A stretch of 44,918 bases of DNA from JACVRU01 sp040905885 (GTDB lineage Bacteria; Actinomycetota; Thermoleophilia; Gaiellales; Gaiellaceae): contig JBBDQR010000050.1 in NCBI GenBank assembly GCA_040905885.1, positions 1-44,918 of the forward strand. Direction: 5' to 3'. Under the pieces are notes generated by a model that saw only the letters and a list, made by a program, of their open reading frames with translations, was not told the origin of the DNA and did no database searches. Position numbers and translations under genes: made by a program. Each line of letters opens with the position of its first letter. Positions within the stretch are counted from its first letter, which is position 1. Positions 1-8,543 of the stretch are shown piece by piece.

Positions 1-22
1 AAGCGAGGCAAGGACGCAGGGA

Positions 23-50
23 GCGCCCGTAGCCGTAGCGCTACGGGCGC
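23..50. terminator. GC-rich perfect hairpin downstream of lgt
   Basis: Two perfect 10-base arms (GCGCCCGTAG and CTACGGGCGC) flank an 8-base loop. The hairpin lies about 90 bases beyond the lgt stop and has no T-tract. Actinobacterial terminators often lack one, so it may end the lgt transcript. It could equally be a dispersed palindromic repeat; the window does not contain a second copy that I noticed. Nothing else coding was recognised in bases 1-140. Confidence 0.4.
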
Positions 51-140
51 GACTGAGGACGCCGCATCGCGCCGTCCGATCGCGGCCGAGCGGCCCGGAG
101 GATGGTGCCGGGGGGCGCATCACTGCCGCCCAAACTAGCG

Positions 141-1019
141 TCAGCCTCGGACGCGTCCCTTCGGGACCGCCATCCGCTCGCCGGGCGGCACCTCGCGCGG
201 CCGCGCCGCCGCCCGCTCGCCGCCGCCCCGCTGCCGCCGGATGAACTGCCAGTAGACGAAGAACGCGAGCGAGAGCGCGAACAGCACCACCGACACCCAG
301 AAGTTGAGCCGCTGCCCGAAGTACTCGTGCGCCTGGTCGATCCGCAGCGTCTCCTCGTAGGTGCGGAAGGCCGTGTACCAGGCGACGTAGAGCGCGAACA
401 GCGCCGGCGGGCGGAAGCGGACGAACCGGTCGAGCACCAGCAGGACGATCACGCCGACCACGTTCCAGGTGAACTCGTAGAGGAAGACCGGGTGGAAGGT
501 CTCGCTGTCGAGGTAGCCGAGCGGCCGGTGCGCGAGGTCGATCTCCAGCCCCCACGGCCGGTCGGTCGGCTCCCCGAACAGCTCCTGGTTGAACCAGTTG
601 CCCCAGCGGCCGATCGCCTGCGCGAGCAGGAGCCCGGGCGCGACCGCGTCCATGAAGGCGAAGACGCTGTTGCCCGAGCGCTTGACGACGACGGCGCCCG
701 CGACCACCCCGAGGAAGATCCCGCCCCAGACCCCCACACCGCCCTCCCAGACGGCCAACACGCCCCACCACTCGGCAGGCACCTCGCTCCAGCTCGTCAG
801 CACGTGGTAGGCGCGCGCGCCGACGATCCCGAAGGCGACGCCCCAGACCGCGACCTGGAAGACGAGGTCCCAGTCGCCGCCGCGCCGCACCCAGCGCATG
901 CCGGTCAGCACCGTCGCCGCGACGATCGCGAGCAGCAGCATCAGCCCGTACGCGTGGATGGCGATCGGGCCGACGTCGATCTCGCCGCCGGAGGGCGAGG
1001 GGATGCTCAGGAGGGGCAC
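141..1019 (-). CDS. lgt: Prolipoprotein diacylglyceryl transferase
   Basis: This integral membrane enzyme transfers a diacylglyceryl group from phosphatidylglycerol to the lipobox cysteine of prolipoproteins. The 292-residue product has the expected length and several hydrophobic helices. It shows the family blocks GARAYHVL (about residues 67-74), a VWEGG...GG segment (about 90-101) and the signature GRWGNWFNQELFG (about 137-149). The start is GTG at 1019, 18 bases after the stop of the preceding small gene; no clear Shine-Dalgarno was seen, consistent with being internal to an operon. Two predicted lipoproteins in this window (1289-1861 and 12991-13293) would be substrates. The assignment is secure from the signature; the exact start is less so. 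Confidence 0.96.
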   Translation of the reverse strand: MPLLSIPSPSGGEIDVGPIAIHAYGLMLLLAIVAATVLTGMRWVRRGGDWDLVFQVAVWGVAFGIVGARAYHVLTSWSEVPAEWWGVLAVWEGGVGVWGGIFLGVVAGAVVVKRSGNSVFAFMDAVAPGLLLAQAIGRWGNWFNQELFGEPTDRPWGLEIDLAHRPLGYLDSETFHPVFLYEFTWNVVGVIVLLVLDRFVRFRPPALFALYVAWYTAFRTYEETLRIDQAHEYFGQRLNFWVSVVLFALSLAFFVYWQFIRRQRGGGERAAARPREVPPGERMAVPKGRVRG

Positions 1020-1037
1020 CGCAGGGATGCTAAAGAC

Positions 1038-1235
1038 TTACAGCAGGATCTTCAGGGCGAGCTCGGGTGAGCACCCGCGCTCGAGCAGCTGGACGGCGCG
1101 ATGGAGGTCGACGTCGTGGCGCGCGGCGATCCGCGCGGCCGCCTCGTGCGGGTAGCCGGCGCGCTCGAGCTCGGCGGCGCGCCAGCGCTCGACCTGCTCG
1201 ATCTCGCTTCTGTCTCTGACGTCGATTGTGCTCAT
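1038..1235 (-). CDS. Small conserved-looking protein upstream of lgt
   Basis: A 65-residue, charged, apparently helical soluble protein of unknown function. It starts with ATG at 1235 and ends 18 bases before lgt, so the two are probably co-transcribed. Codon use is strongly GC3-rich like its neighbours, which supports real coding. The C-terminal half (HRAVQLLERGCSPELALKILL region) looks like a short helical domain. No signal peptide, membrane helix or catalytic motif is visible and I do not recognise a family. Confidence 0.65.
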   Translation of the reverse strand: MSTIDVRDRSEIEQVERWRAAELERAGYPHEAAARIAARHDVDLHRAVQLLERGCSPELALKILL

Positions 1236-1288
1236 CTTCTGGGTCTCTCTCCACCCGTCATTCGCTCAAACGGCGCCGCCGGTTCAGA

Positions 1289-1861
1289 TCATCCCGAGCT
1301 CTCGACGAAGTCCTGGCACTCCGGCGTGTCGTCGAACGCCTGGCTCAGCTCCGCGGCGTCGTACTTCTCGTCGATCTCACCCAGCGTCCCGCCGATCGCC
1401 GCACCCTGCGTCTGCAGGTCCTCGCCGATCTGCGTCAGCTGCTGCTGGAAGGCCTGCGGGTCGTTCGTCGGGGCGGACTCGACCTGGGCGGCCGCGTCCT
1501 TGAAGGCGCTACGCATCCGCTCCAGTCCTTCGTTGAAGTCCTCGGCGATCGCCCCGCCCTGGTCGACCGCCGGCTGGCCGGCGGCGCTGACGGAGCCGAT
1601 CATCGTCTCGGTCTCGATGATCACCTGCGTGAGGAAGTCGGTGATCTGCTGCTTCGCCGCCTGCGGGTTCTTCGCGTCGAGGACGTCGCTCGTCAGCCCC
1701 TGTGACTGCTCCTGCAGCGAGGCCTGCCAGTCGGCGAGCGCGCCGCAGACCGACTGCGCCCAGTCGGCGGGCGGGGTGCCCTCCGGCGCCACCTCTCCGC
1801 CGCCGCAGCCGGCGGCGAGCGCGACGGCCGCGAGCAGGGCGAGGATCGGGAGGCGCAACAT
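1289..1861 (-). CDS. Predicted lipoprotein, helical
   Basis: A roughly 190-residue exported lipoprotein. The N-terminus has a hydrophobic signal ending in the lipobox LAAGC, followed by a glycine- and proline-rich linker and then a largely helical domain rich in Gln, Glu and Ala, with C-terminal sequence like a bundle or coiled coil. The cysteine would be lipidated by the Lgt encoded just downstream. A GTG at 1864 and an ATG at 1861 compete as starts; a GGGAGGTG stretch lies directly before the ATG. It lies 18 bases after the preceding exported-protein gene, in the run that begins with the ECF sigma factor. Function is unknown. Confidence 0.75.
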   Translation of the reverse strand: MLRLPILALLAAVALAAGCGGGEVAPEGTPPADWAQSVCGALADWQASLQEQSQGLTSDVLDAKNPQAAKQQITDFLTQVIIETETMIGSVSAAGQPAVDQGGAIAEDFNEGLERMRSAFKDAAAQVESAPTNDPQAFQQQLTQIGEDLQTQGAAIGGTLGEIDEKYDAAELSQAFDDTPECQDFVESSG

Positions 1862-1882
1862 CACCTCCCGATCCTACTTTCT

Positions 1883-2365
1883 TTAGCGAAGGGCCGGAAC
1901 CCCCGGCGTGCGGCGCCTGACGAGCGCCATCCCGAGCGCGGCGAGCGCGAGCGCGCCGGCCACGATCGGCACGACCGCCCAGGCGGGGAAGTCGCCCCCG
2001 GACGGAGCCGCCACGGGCGCGCCCACCTGGACGGGCGCGAACGTGTGCACCTGCGAGAAGTCGTCGTCCACGGCGTAGCGCCAGCTGCCGGCGCTCGGGA
2101 ACACCACCTCGGCGACGTAGACGCCCGGCTCGCCGGTCGGTGTCGCCTCGAACGTCCGCGTCTCGGGGCCGGAGATGGTGATCGTCGGGTGGACGCCCTC
2201 GAGCGGGGTCACCCCGTGCTGGAGCAGCGTGAGCTCGGCCTGCCACGTGTCGCCGGGGCCGATCCCGGCGGGCGGAGGCGAGACTCCGGCGGTCGCCCAG
2301 CCGCCGGCGGCGGCCGCCGCGGGCAGGGCTAGAGCGACGAGCGTGAGTGTGAGAAGTGTGCGCAT
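1883..2365 (-). CDS. Exported, C-terminally membrane-anchored beta-domain protein
   Basis: A 160-residue protein with an N-terminal signal peptide (residues 1-20), a beta-rich extracytoplasmic domain (about 35-115) and one C-terminal membrane helix (about 129-149) followed by an RRR-type positive tail. The middle resembles FixH/YtkA-like immunoglobulin-type domains that occur in copper and respiratory maturation proteins, but I see no metal ligands, so function stays open. The gene starts 7 bases after the anti-sigma gene stop, so it is very likely in the sigma operon and could be part of the stress response controlled by it. Confidence 0.7.
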   Translation of the reverse strand: MRTLLTLTLVALALPAAAAAGGWATAGVSPPPAGIGPGDTWQAELTLLQHGVTPLEGVHPTITISGPETRTFEATPTGEPGVYVAEVVFPSAGSWRYAVDDDFSQVHTFAPVQVGAPVAAPSGGDFPAWAVVPIVAGALALAALGMALVRRRTPGVPALR

Positions 2366-2372
2366 GCCCCTA

Positions 2373-3041
2373 CTACGTCTCCCGAGGCGTCAGCGTTCCC
2401 GCGAGCTCGAGCGCCCGCTCGCGCGTGAAGTCGCCCTCGAGCCGGAAGGTGACGCCGTCGCGGACCCAGATGAGCACGTTGTCCGCCAGCCGCGGCTCTC
2501 CGCCCGGGATGAAGAGCCCGTGCGGCGCGCCCTCGAGCCAGACGCCCGGGTAGCCGTGCACGTCGGTGGGGTCGATGTCCGTGTCCTGGCCGGCGACCTT
2601 CTTCAGGAGGAGCTCGTCGCCCGCGAGCTCCATCAGCAGCCGGTCGCGCCAGACGAAGGTGACGATGCCCGGCGTCCAGTAGACGCGCCGGTAGCCCTCG
2701 GGCACGACGAGATCGAAGTCGACCTGGTTGCGCGCCTCCGCGAGCGTCACGCGGACGCCGGGGGCGGCGCGCTCGGCGGGCAGCGGCGGCAGCGTCTCGA
2801 CTCGGCGGATCTCGACGCCGCCGATCCCGAAGAAGTCGAGGATCGCGGAGCGGGCCGGCGGGACGGCGAGCGCGACCGCGAGCGCAGCGAGGAGCACCGC
2901 GAACGCGAGCGCCAGCGGCCGGCCGAGGCGGCGCCGGCGCGGCTCGCGCAGCCGGGCGGCGACCGCGGGCGCGAGCCTCGGCTGGGCGGGCCAGTCCAGC
3001 TCGTTGCCGAGCTGCCGGAGGGCGAGCTCGAGGTCAGGCAC
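2373..3041 (-). CDS. Membrane anti-sigma factor candidate
   Basis: A 222-residue protein with a short basic cytoplasmic N-terminus (1-40), one membrane helix (about 42-62) and an extracytoplasmic domain resembling DUF4367-type modules seen in regulators of sigma factors. Its start overlaps the ECF sigma gene by 8 bases, the usual arrangement of a sigma factor and its cognate anti-sigma partner. I do not see the HxxxCxxC zinc anti-sigma motif in the cytoplasmic part, so sigma binding is inferred from position and topology. The predicted role is to hold the sigma factor at the membrane until an envelope signal is sensed. Confidence 0.7.
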   Translation of the reverse strand: MPDLELALRQLGNELDWPAQPRLAPAVAARLREPRRRRLGRPLALAFAVLLAALAVALAVPPARSAILDFFGIGGVEIRRVETLPPLPAERAAPGVRVTLAEARNQVDFDLVVPEGYRRVYWTPGIVTFVWRDRLLMELAGDELLLKKVAGQDTDIDPTDVHGYPGVWLEGAPHGLFIPGGEPRLADNVLIWVRDGVTFRLEGDFTRERALELAGTLTPRET

Positions 3042-3594
3042 CCTGGGCCTCCAGGGTCGCGCGCAGGTGGTCGAGGGCGCGCGAGAGCCGGGACTTGACC
3101 GTCCCGGGGCGCACGTCGAGCGCGGCGGCGGTCTCGGCCTCGGAGAGGTCGAGGAGGTAGCGGCAGGCGACGACGAGGCGCTCCTCCTCGCGCAACCCGT
3201 TGAGGGCGGCGAGCAGCTCCTCGCGCTGCTCGGCGCCGAGCACGGCCGCCTCGGGGGACGGGGCCGCGTCCCCCGGGCGGCTCTCGGCTGCGGCTCGCAG
3301 CGCGAGACTGGTGCGCCGGCCCGCGGCGCGGCGGCGGTTGCGGGCCTCGTTGGCGACGATCTGGAGCAGCCAGGGGCGCAGCGGCGCGCCCGTGCGGAAG
3401 CGCGGCAGGGCGCGGAAGGCCTTCACGAGCCCCTCCTGCGCGGCGTCCTCGGCGTCGGTCGCATAGCCGCAGACGACGTACGCGACCCGGAACGCGATGC
3501 CCTGGTATGTCTCGACGATGCGCTCATAGGCGTCCGTGTCCCCGCGCTGGGCGCGGGCGACGAGCTCCTCTTCTGTGGGTGGACGGCCCTCCAC
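3034..3594 (-). CDS. ECF-family RNA polymerase sigma factor
   Basis: A 186-residue sigma-70 factor of the extracytoplasmic-function group, with only regions 2 and 4. Region 2 (about residues 12-80) contains the block DAEDAAQEGLVKAFRALP, and region 4 (about 115-178) ends in a helix-turn-helix with the hallmark GTVKSRLSRALDHLR. It should direct core RNA polymerase to stress promoters. The start is GTG at 3594. An ECF-type promoter lies immediately upstream, suggesting autoregulation and a leaderless transcript. The gene overlaps the downstream membrane-anchored partner. The specific ECF subgroup was not determined. Confidence 0.93.
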   Translation of the reverse strand: MEGRPPTEEELVARAQRGDTDAYERIVETYQGIAFRVAYVVCGYATDAEDAAQEGLVKAFRALPRFRTGAPLRPWLLQIVANEARNRRRAAGRRTSLALRAAAESRPGDAAPSPEAAVLGAEQREELLAALNGLREEERLVVACRYLLDLSEAETAAALDVRPGTVKSRLSRALDHLRATLEAQGA

Positions 3595-3600
3595 CGCTCG

Positions 3601-3629
3601 TACTACACCCCATCGGGGCGCGGGGTTCC
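3601..3629 (-). promoter_or_regulatory. ECF-type promoter of the sigma operon
   Basis: Reading the minus strand, GGAACC is followed by a 17-base spacer and GTAGTA. This fits the general ECF pattern (GGAAC-like -35, short -10) rather than the housekeeping one. The GTG of the sigma gene begins 6 bases after the -10, so the transcript would be leaderless and the sigma factor may activate its own operon. Confidence 0.45.
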
Positions 3630-3637
3630 AGGACTGT

Positions 3638-4927
3638 CTAGGGAAGCCCGCGCTCGACGCCCTTGACGGCGTCGCGGGCGTCGACGCGCGCGGAGTCGCG
3701 GCCGGGACCGCCGTAGATCGTGTCCCGCTCGCCGTCGCGCGCGTAGACCGTGTCGTTGCCGGGGCCGCCCAGGATCCGGTCCCGTCCCGGCCCGCCGGAG
3801 AGGATGTCGTTCCCGCCGCGCCCCTCGATCACGTCGTTGCCGCCGAGCCCGCAGATCACGTCGGCCCTCGGCGTCCCGATCAGCCGGTCCGGGCCGGCGG
3901 TGCCGACGATCGTGCACCGCCGACCCGCCACGGTCGGCACCATCCGCCGCGCCGGCAGCGGGCCCCAGTCGGGGCGCAGGCCCTCGACGCCGAGGTCGAC
4001 GAGCCCGCCGCCGTCCGCGTCCAGCACGTAGAGCCGGCTCGGCAGCGCTCCGTCGGCGAGGCTGGAGACGATCAGCCTCTGCCCGTCCGGGGCCCAGCGC
4101 ACATGCGTCGGCGTCCAGGCTGCGAACGGGCGCGGCAGCCGCTGGAAGCTCCCCCCGTCGGGGCTCATGACGACGATGTCGTAGCGGGGCAGCCCGCTCG
4201 GCAGCGTCTCGCCGCTCGGGAAGAGGAAGACGATCCGCTCCCCGTCGGGGCTCCAGTCGGGGCTGGTGCCGCCGGCGATCGGCCGCGCGTTGCGACCGTT
4301 CGCATCCGCGACGACGACGATCGGCAGGTAGCCGAAGCGGTCGGCGTTCATCGTGTAGACGACCTTCGTCCCGTCCGGCGAGACGCCGATCGAGCGGCCC
4401 CAGACGGAGACCTCGTCGGACGTGTCGGCCAGCTTCGTCCTCCCCGTCCCGTCGGCGCGCATCGACCAGAGGCCCGTGTACGGCGGCCGCTTGTACGCGA
4501 GCTCGTCGGGCTTCGGGCCGTGCGAGTAGACGAGCCGCGCGCCGTCCGGCGTCCAGGCGGGCGACACGTCGTAGGCGGAGGGATCGTCGGTCAGGCGGGT
4601 CGCCCCGGAGCCGTCGGTGCGGACCACCCAGATTCCCGAGCCGCCGGACTGCATCTGCCGGCCGCTGGCGAGCGCGATCACCGACCCGTCGGGCGAGAGC
4701 CGCGGCTCGTCGGTCGGCGAGGCGAAGACGGAGTAGCGGAACGCGCTCGTGACGAGCCTGACCGCCTTCGTCTGCGGGTCGACGAGCTTGATGTCGCCGT
4801 TGGCGGCGACGAAGACGATCGGCCCGCTCGTCGCCGGGAACGCGCGCGTCGCCGAGCCCGCCCCCGCCACGAGGGCGAGCGCGAGCAGCGCTGCGAGGTA
4901 GACCGATGCGACCCGCAAGCCTTTCAA
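3638..4927 (-). CDS. Exported TolB-like beta-propeller with C-terminal RTX-type repeats
   Basis: A roughly 429-residue exported protein. A signal peptide (about 1-27) is followed by five or more PD40/TolB-type propeller blades, each with an SPDG, TPDG or APDG motif (residues 40-340), and then a C-terminal stretch of glycine/aspartate RTX-like calcium-binding nonapeptides (GGNDVIEGRGGNDILSGG and similar, about 360-420). RTX repeats fold on calcium outside the cell. Substrate or ligand is unknown. The listed start is TTG at 4927; a second in-frame TTG at 4918 fits the promoter better. It is separated from the sigma operon by 43 bases and seems independently transcribed. Confidence 0.85.
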   Translation of the reverse strand: MKGLRVASVYLAALLALALVAGAGSATRAFPATSGPIVFVAANGDIKLVDPQTKAVRLVTSAFRYSVFASPTDEPRLSPDGSVIALASGRQMQSGGSGIWVVRTDGSGATRLTDDPSAYDVSPAWTPDGARLVYSHGPKPDELAYKRPPYTGLWSMRADGTGRTKLADTSDEVSVWGRSIGVSPDGTKVVYTMNADRFGYLPIVVVADANGRNARPIAGGTSPDWSPDGERIVFLFPSGETLPSGLPRYDIVVMSPDGGSFQRLPRPFAAWTPTHVRWAPDGQRLIVSSLADGALPSRLYVLDADGGGLVDLGVEGLRPDWGPLPARRMVPTVAGRRCTIVGTAGPDRLIGTPRADVICGLGGNDVIEGRGGNDILSGGPGRDRILGGPGNDTVYARDGERDTIYGGPGRDSARVDARDAVKGVERGLP

Positions 4928-4956
4928 ACAGTAAATGAGACGTCCGGGAACGCCAA
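4928..4956 (-). promoter_or_regulatory. Promoter for the propeller/RTX gene
   Basis: On the minus strand TTGGCG, a 17-base spacer and TACTGT precede the gene. The first TTG abuts the -10 and so is unlikely to be translated; the TTG at 4918, nine bases downstream, would give a nearly leaderless message and shorten the protein by three residues. Confidence 0.45.
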
Positions 4957-4970
4957 AGGTCCGTCCTCCC

Positions 4971-6134
4971 CTACACGTACTCCTCGCTCCGCTGCGCAGC
5001 GAGCCGGCGGTCGACGCGGCGCTCCCGCTCGGCGTCCGGGAGGAACCAGCGCTCGGCGACCACGGTCGGCACGACCGCCGAGAGGACGACGACGGTGACG
5101 AGCAGCGAGAACTGGGTGCCGTCGATGATGCCCGCGTTGAGCCCGTAGAGCGACGAGATCGTCCCGAAGGTGAGCCCGGTGCTCATCAGCAGGGTCGTGA
5201 AGGTGGCATGCCGCCGGTCGGCGCGGCGGGCGAGCGGGTAGACGAAGCCGACCTTCGGAACCATCTTCGCCAGGACGAGCGCGCCGAGGAGGCCGAGGTT
5301 CGCGGCGACAGCGCCCAGCGAGACGTTGAGACCGCCCTTGACGAAGAAGAACGGGGTCAGGAAGGCGAAGGCGACGACGCGCATGCGCTTCTGCTCCTCC
5401 CGGTGGCGGGCGAAGTGCCGGCTCATGACGAGCCCGAGCACGAACGCGGGCAGCACCGCGTGGCCGTGCGCGAGCTCGGCGACCACCATCAGCACGAGCA
5501 GCGAGAGGAAGATGAGCTTGATCTCCGGCTCGATCACCCGGTTGCCGTAGCGGCCGAAGAACCAGGGCGAGATCCGAGGCAGAGCGAGCACGAGGGCGAG
5601 CGAGACCGCGAGGTAGACCGGAAACCAGAGATTCGGCTTGACGAAGATCGCCGACAGCGCCACGGCGGTGCACAGGTCGGTGACGAACGTGGCGCTCATC
5701 AGCAGCTTCCCCACTCCGATGTCAGTCAGCCCGCGCTCGACGAGGACGGCGTAGACCACCGCGAGCGAGGTGGTCGAGAGCGCGGTGCCGGCGATCAGCG
5801 CGGCCCGCGTGTCCCAGCCGAGCAGGAGCGCGGCGACGCCCGACGCGACGACGAAGGGGCCGGCGAACGAGACGACCCCGATCCCGACCGAGGCGGTCAG
5901 CCGGCGGCGCATGTACTCCGGGTCGACCTCCATGCCGGCGAGGAAGGTGAGGACGATCGAGGCGAACGCGGCGATGAAGTCCAGCCACTCGGCGCTTTCG
6001 AGGTGAAACAGGTTGCCGGCGACGACGCCGAGCGTCAGCTCGATCAGCGCGACGGTGATTCCGAGCTCGACTGAGAGGATGCTCGCCAGGAAGACGACGA
6101 CGGCGAGGACTGCTGCGAGCTGGATCGGGTCCAC
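4971..6134 (-). CDS. Cation:proton antiporter, CPA2/KefB-like
   Basis: A 387-residue polytopic membrane protein of the Na+/H+ exchanger family, with about 11-13 hydrophobic segments filling nearly all its length. It shows the typical GxExxP-type loop (FLAGMEVDPEYMRRR, near residue 65-80), the unwound-helix region GTALSTTSLAVVYAVL and a conserved polar helix around TDLCTAVALS. It should exchange Na+ or K+ for protons across the cytoplasmic membrane. No TrkA-N (RCK) domain follows, unlike KefB/KefC. The start is GTG at 6134 with a strong AGGAGG five bases upstream. Ion specificity cannot be told from sequence alone. Confidence 0.9.
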   Translation of the reverse strand: MDPIQLAAVLAVVVFLASILSVELGITVALIELTLGVVAGNLFHLESAEWLDFIAAFASIVLTFLAGMEVDPEYMRRRLTASVGIGVVSFAGPFVVASGVAALLLGWDTRAALIAGTALSTTSLAVVYAVLVERGLTDIGVGKLLMSATFVTDLCTAVALSAIFVKPNLWFPVYLAVSLALVLALPRISPWFFGRYGNRVIEPEIKLIFLSLLVLMVVAELAHGHAVLPAFVLGLVMSRHFARHREEQKRMRVVAFAFLTPFFFVKGGLNVSLGAVAANLGLLGALVLAKMVPKVGFVYPLARRADRRHATFTTLLMSTGLTFGTISSLYGLNAGIIDGTQFSLLVTVVVLSAVVPTVVAERWFLPDAERERRVDRRLAAQRSEEYV

Positions 6135-6216
6135 GTGGCCTCCTACGTCTCGTAGAGGCCATCAGCCCTTTCCGGGCGGTTGGACGGGAGCCTCATCCCG
6201 CAGCCCGCGGAGGATA

Positions 6217-6242
6217 GCGGCCCGGGCCGGAGCCCGGGCCGC
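6217..6242 (-). terminator. Strong GC hairpin after the DUF6351 gene
   Basis: Perfect 11-base arms (GCGGCCCGGGC and GCCCGGGCCGC) with a CGGA tetraloop sit 7 bases past the DUF6351 stop. There is no U-tract. The position between a stop and the next gene makes a transcription terminator likely. Confidence 0.6.
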
Positions 6243-6249
6243 CGGTTTC

Positions 6250-8481
6250 CTACTTGCCGCGGGCGTGCAGCTCGGGCGGCAGCCCGAGGTCGCCCTTCGA
6301 GTAGTCGCAGACCCCCGTCGGGAAGATCGCGTTCAGGCGGGCCACGCCGTCCGCGCTCGGCAGCCACGGCGCGTAGAGGCCCTGCGCGATCGCCCGGTCG
6401 ACGGGCTGCAGGTGACACTTGAAGACGCTCCCGGTGATCGGCCCGCCGGCGACGATCCGCGACGTCTTGTAGATCGGGAACTGCGCGGTGCAGGCCCCGG
6501 CGGGGCGCGAGTCGAGGATCCCCGCCCAGACGTCGTCGCCGCTCGCGAGCAGCGAGCCGTTGGTGGCGAAGCAGCTGTCGACGGCGGCGGCGGGCTTCGT
6601 GCCCGTCGCCATCCACTGATCGATCACCTGGAGGGCCATCGGCGTCTGGTCGAACTGCGGCGTGCCGGGCCGCGCGTCGGTGAACCAGATCACCTGGTTC
6701 GACGCGTCGTCGTCGTAGTTCAGCATCCGCTGCCGCGCTGCGAACGACTGGTGCGAGTTGTGCATGTCGAGCCGGTGCTCGAGGTAGTGGCGCCAGTCGA
6801 TCAGCGGGATGTCGATCTTGCCCCGGAAGACCATCCCCGAGCGGTAGGCGGCGTACTGCGCCTCCCGGTCGCCCTCGCGCCGCGGCGCGGGAGTCAGGCC
6901 CCCGTCCGGCGAGAGGTTCGCGTTGCGGGCGCTCCAGACGTCGGGCGGCTCGACCGCGCAGAGCGCGAAGATGTACGGGCAGCCCTCCTGCACCATCTCG
7001 CGCGACTGCTTCCAGGAGCCGGCGTTCGCGTTCAGGTCGAGGAAGTCGGCGGGGGTGATCGCCCCGTCCCGCAGCGCCTGGAGGCCGTACTGGACGCCGA
7101 CGTTGTCCCACGGCACGCGCGCGTAGCCGTACTCGTCGGTGCCGTAGATGTTGACGAGGTCGTCCCAGTGCGTCCACTTGACGGCGGCCTGCTGCGCAGG
7201 CGTGATCCCCGGCGCGGTGCCGAAGTGCGGGTTGAGCGCGAGCGGCGAGAGACCGCGCCAGCCGTTGATGCACTCGCTGTTGCCCGGGACGGGCATCCAC
7301 GGCATGAAGGGCGCGTAGCCGTTCGGGAACGTCGCCGAGGCGTTCATCCCCTCGATCAGCGTCCGGTTCGTCCACGTCCGCCACATCGAGGCCGGGTCGG
7401 CGAGCACCTCCGCGTCGGCCCAGCGCTCGAGCAGCTCGCAGTCGCCGACGTGGATGGCCTGCGTGACCATGTCGGGGTACGAGTACTGCGGGATGCCCGC
7501 GTCGATCAGGCCGGGGTGGTTCTGGCCGTAGACGTACTGCTGGATGGCGCCGCCGGAGCCGCCGACGCCGACGGTGTAGGCCGGCTCGCCGTAGGCGGAC
7601 ACGAACCGGTCCTTGACCATGATCGCCGTCTCGCCGCCGAGCTGGAGGTTGTAGTGCGTGCCGGTCTTCGTCCCCGTCGAGTAGGCGATCGCGTAGCCCA
7701 TCGCGAGGCCGGGCAGGTAGAGCATGTCGCCCTCGCTCGGGTCGCCCTGGTAGTGGCCGATCGCGACGCCGCCCTGGAAGCGGTACAGCAGCTTGCCGTT
7801 CCAGGAGGAGGCGGGGTCGAGGACGGCGAGCGAGTAGAGGAAGCGGTTGATGGTGCCCGTCTCCCAGCGGACGACGAAGTCGACCGTCTCGCCGTCGAGC
7901 GTGGTGGTCGTCGCCATGTCGGCGGGCCGCGGCGCGGCCGGGTCGTACGGCTTCCAGGTGTTGGCGGTCGACCGGTAGCGGTAACGGACGACGGTCGCCG
8001 CCCTGCAGGTCTCGGGATCGAGGATCTCGCCGAGGCCGGCCTTCGCCCGGTGGGCGGCGGTCGAGCAGAGGAAGATCTCCTGGCGCGGCCCTGAGAACAT
8101 CGGCCCGTCGCTCGAGTGGTTGACGAGCGTGAGCTCGGCGCGGTTCGGAGCCGCGTTGCCGGGCCCGGGGATCCGCGCGACGAGGGTGCTGGCGCCTTCC
8201 GGCAGGCCGGTGACGACGCCTTCGAGCTGGTGGTTGCCTTCCGGGTCGGCAGCGAAGGCGGGCGTGACGTCGGCGCCGTTCAGCTGCACGGTGACGGCGC
8301 TCAGCGCCACCCCCGCCGGCACGGCGACCTCGACGCGCGCGTCGCCGCCCGAGACGAGCTGCGGCGGGCTCGAGACGACCCGCAGCTCGAGCGCTCCCTG
8401 CCTGCCCGCGGGCGGCCCCTGTGCGGCGGCGGCGGCCTGGACCAGCACGCCGGCCGCGACGACGATCAACAGCGCTTTCAT
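6250..8481 (-). CDS. Secreted DUF6351 family protein, alpha/beta-hydrolase-like
   Basis: A roughly 743-residue exported protein. The N-terminal signal peptide (about 1-20) is followed by a beta domain and a long catalytic-looking region. A nucleophile-elbow-like VGVGGSGGA (Ser about 309) followed by a helix suggests an alpha/beta-hydrolase fold; the overall sequence matches what I know of DUF6351 proteins of actinobacteria and proteobacteria, whose substrate is not established. Start was set at ATG 8481 rather than an upstream in-frame ATG at 8511, because the shorter form begins with a proper signal peptide and has GAGGGAGGG ending five bases before it. It has its own promoter just downstream of dnaE and a terminator after it, so it is likely monocistronic. 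Confidence 0.8.
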   Translation of the reverse strand: MKALLIVVAAGVLVQAAAAAQGPPAGRQGALELRVVSSPPQLVSGGDARVEVAVPAGVALSAVTVQLNGADVTPAFAADPEGNHQLEGVVTGLPEGASTLVARIPGPGNAAPNRAELTLVNHSSDGPMFSGPRQEIFLCSTAAHRAKAGLGEILDPETCRAATVVRYRYRSTANTWKPYDPAAPRPADMATTTTLDGETVDFVVRWETGTINRFLYSLAVLDPASSWNGKLLYRFQGGVAIGHYQGDPSEGDMLYLPGLAMGYAIAYSTGTKTGTHYNLQLGGETAIMVKDRFVSAYGEPAYTVGVGGSGGAIQQYVYGQNHPGLIDAGIPQYSYPDMVTQAIHVGDCELLERWADAEVLADPASMWRTWTNRTLIEGMNASATFPNGYAPFMPWMPVPGNSECINGWRGLSPLALNPHFGTAPGITPAQQAAVKWTHWDDLVNIYGTDEYGYARVPWDNVGVQYGLQALRDGAITPADFLDLNANAGSWKQSREMVQEGCPYIFALCAVEPPDVWSARNANLSPDGGLTPAPRREGDREAQYAAYRSGMVFRGKIDIPLIDWRHYLEHRLDMHNSHQSFAARQRMLNYDDDASNQVIWFTDARPGTPQFDQTPMALQVIDQWMATGTKPAAAVDSCFATNGSLLASGDDVWAGILDSRPAGACTAQFPIYKTSRIVAGGPITGSVFKCHLQPVDRAIAQGLYAPWLPSADGVARLNAIFPTGVCDYSKGDLGLPPELHARGK

Positions 8482-8494
8482 CGTGCCCTCCCTC

Positions 8495-8539
8495 GTTGAC
8501 TCTCGGGTCAACTATCCCGCGCGCGGCGGGACGGGTCAA
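8495..8539 (-). promoter_or_regulatory. Promoter and inverted repeat before DUF6351 gene
   Basis: The minus strand reads TTGACC (8539-8534), a 17-base spacer, then GATAGT (8516-8511). An inverted repeat GTTGAC/GTCAAC with a 6-base loop (8495-8512) overlaps the -10 and the transcription start, so it could be an operator. The gene also has a good Shine-Dalgarno, unlike many of its neighbours. Confidence 0.5.
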
Positions 8540-8543
8540 GGGG

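Noticed and set aside
23..50. Integron attC site or tRNA-like structure
   Set aside because: A simple perfect hairpin without R/L core sites, acceptor stem or anticodon pattern.
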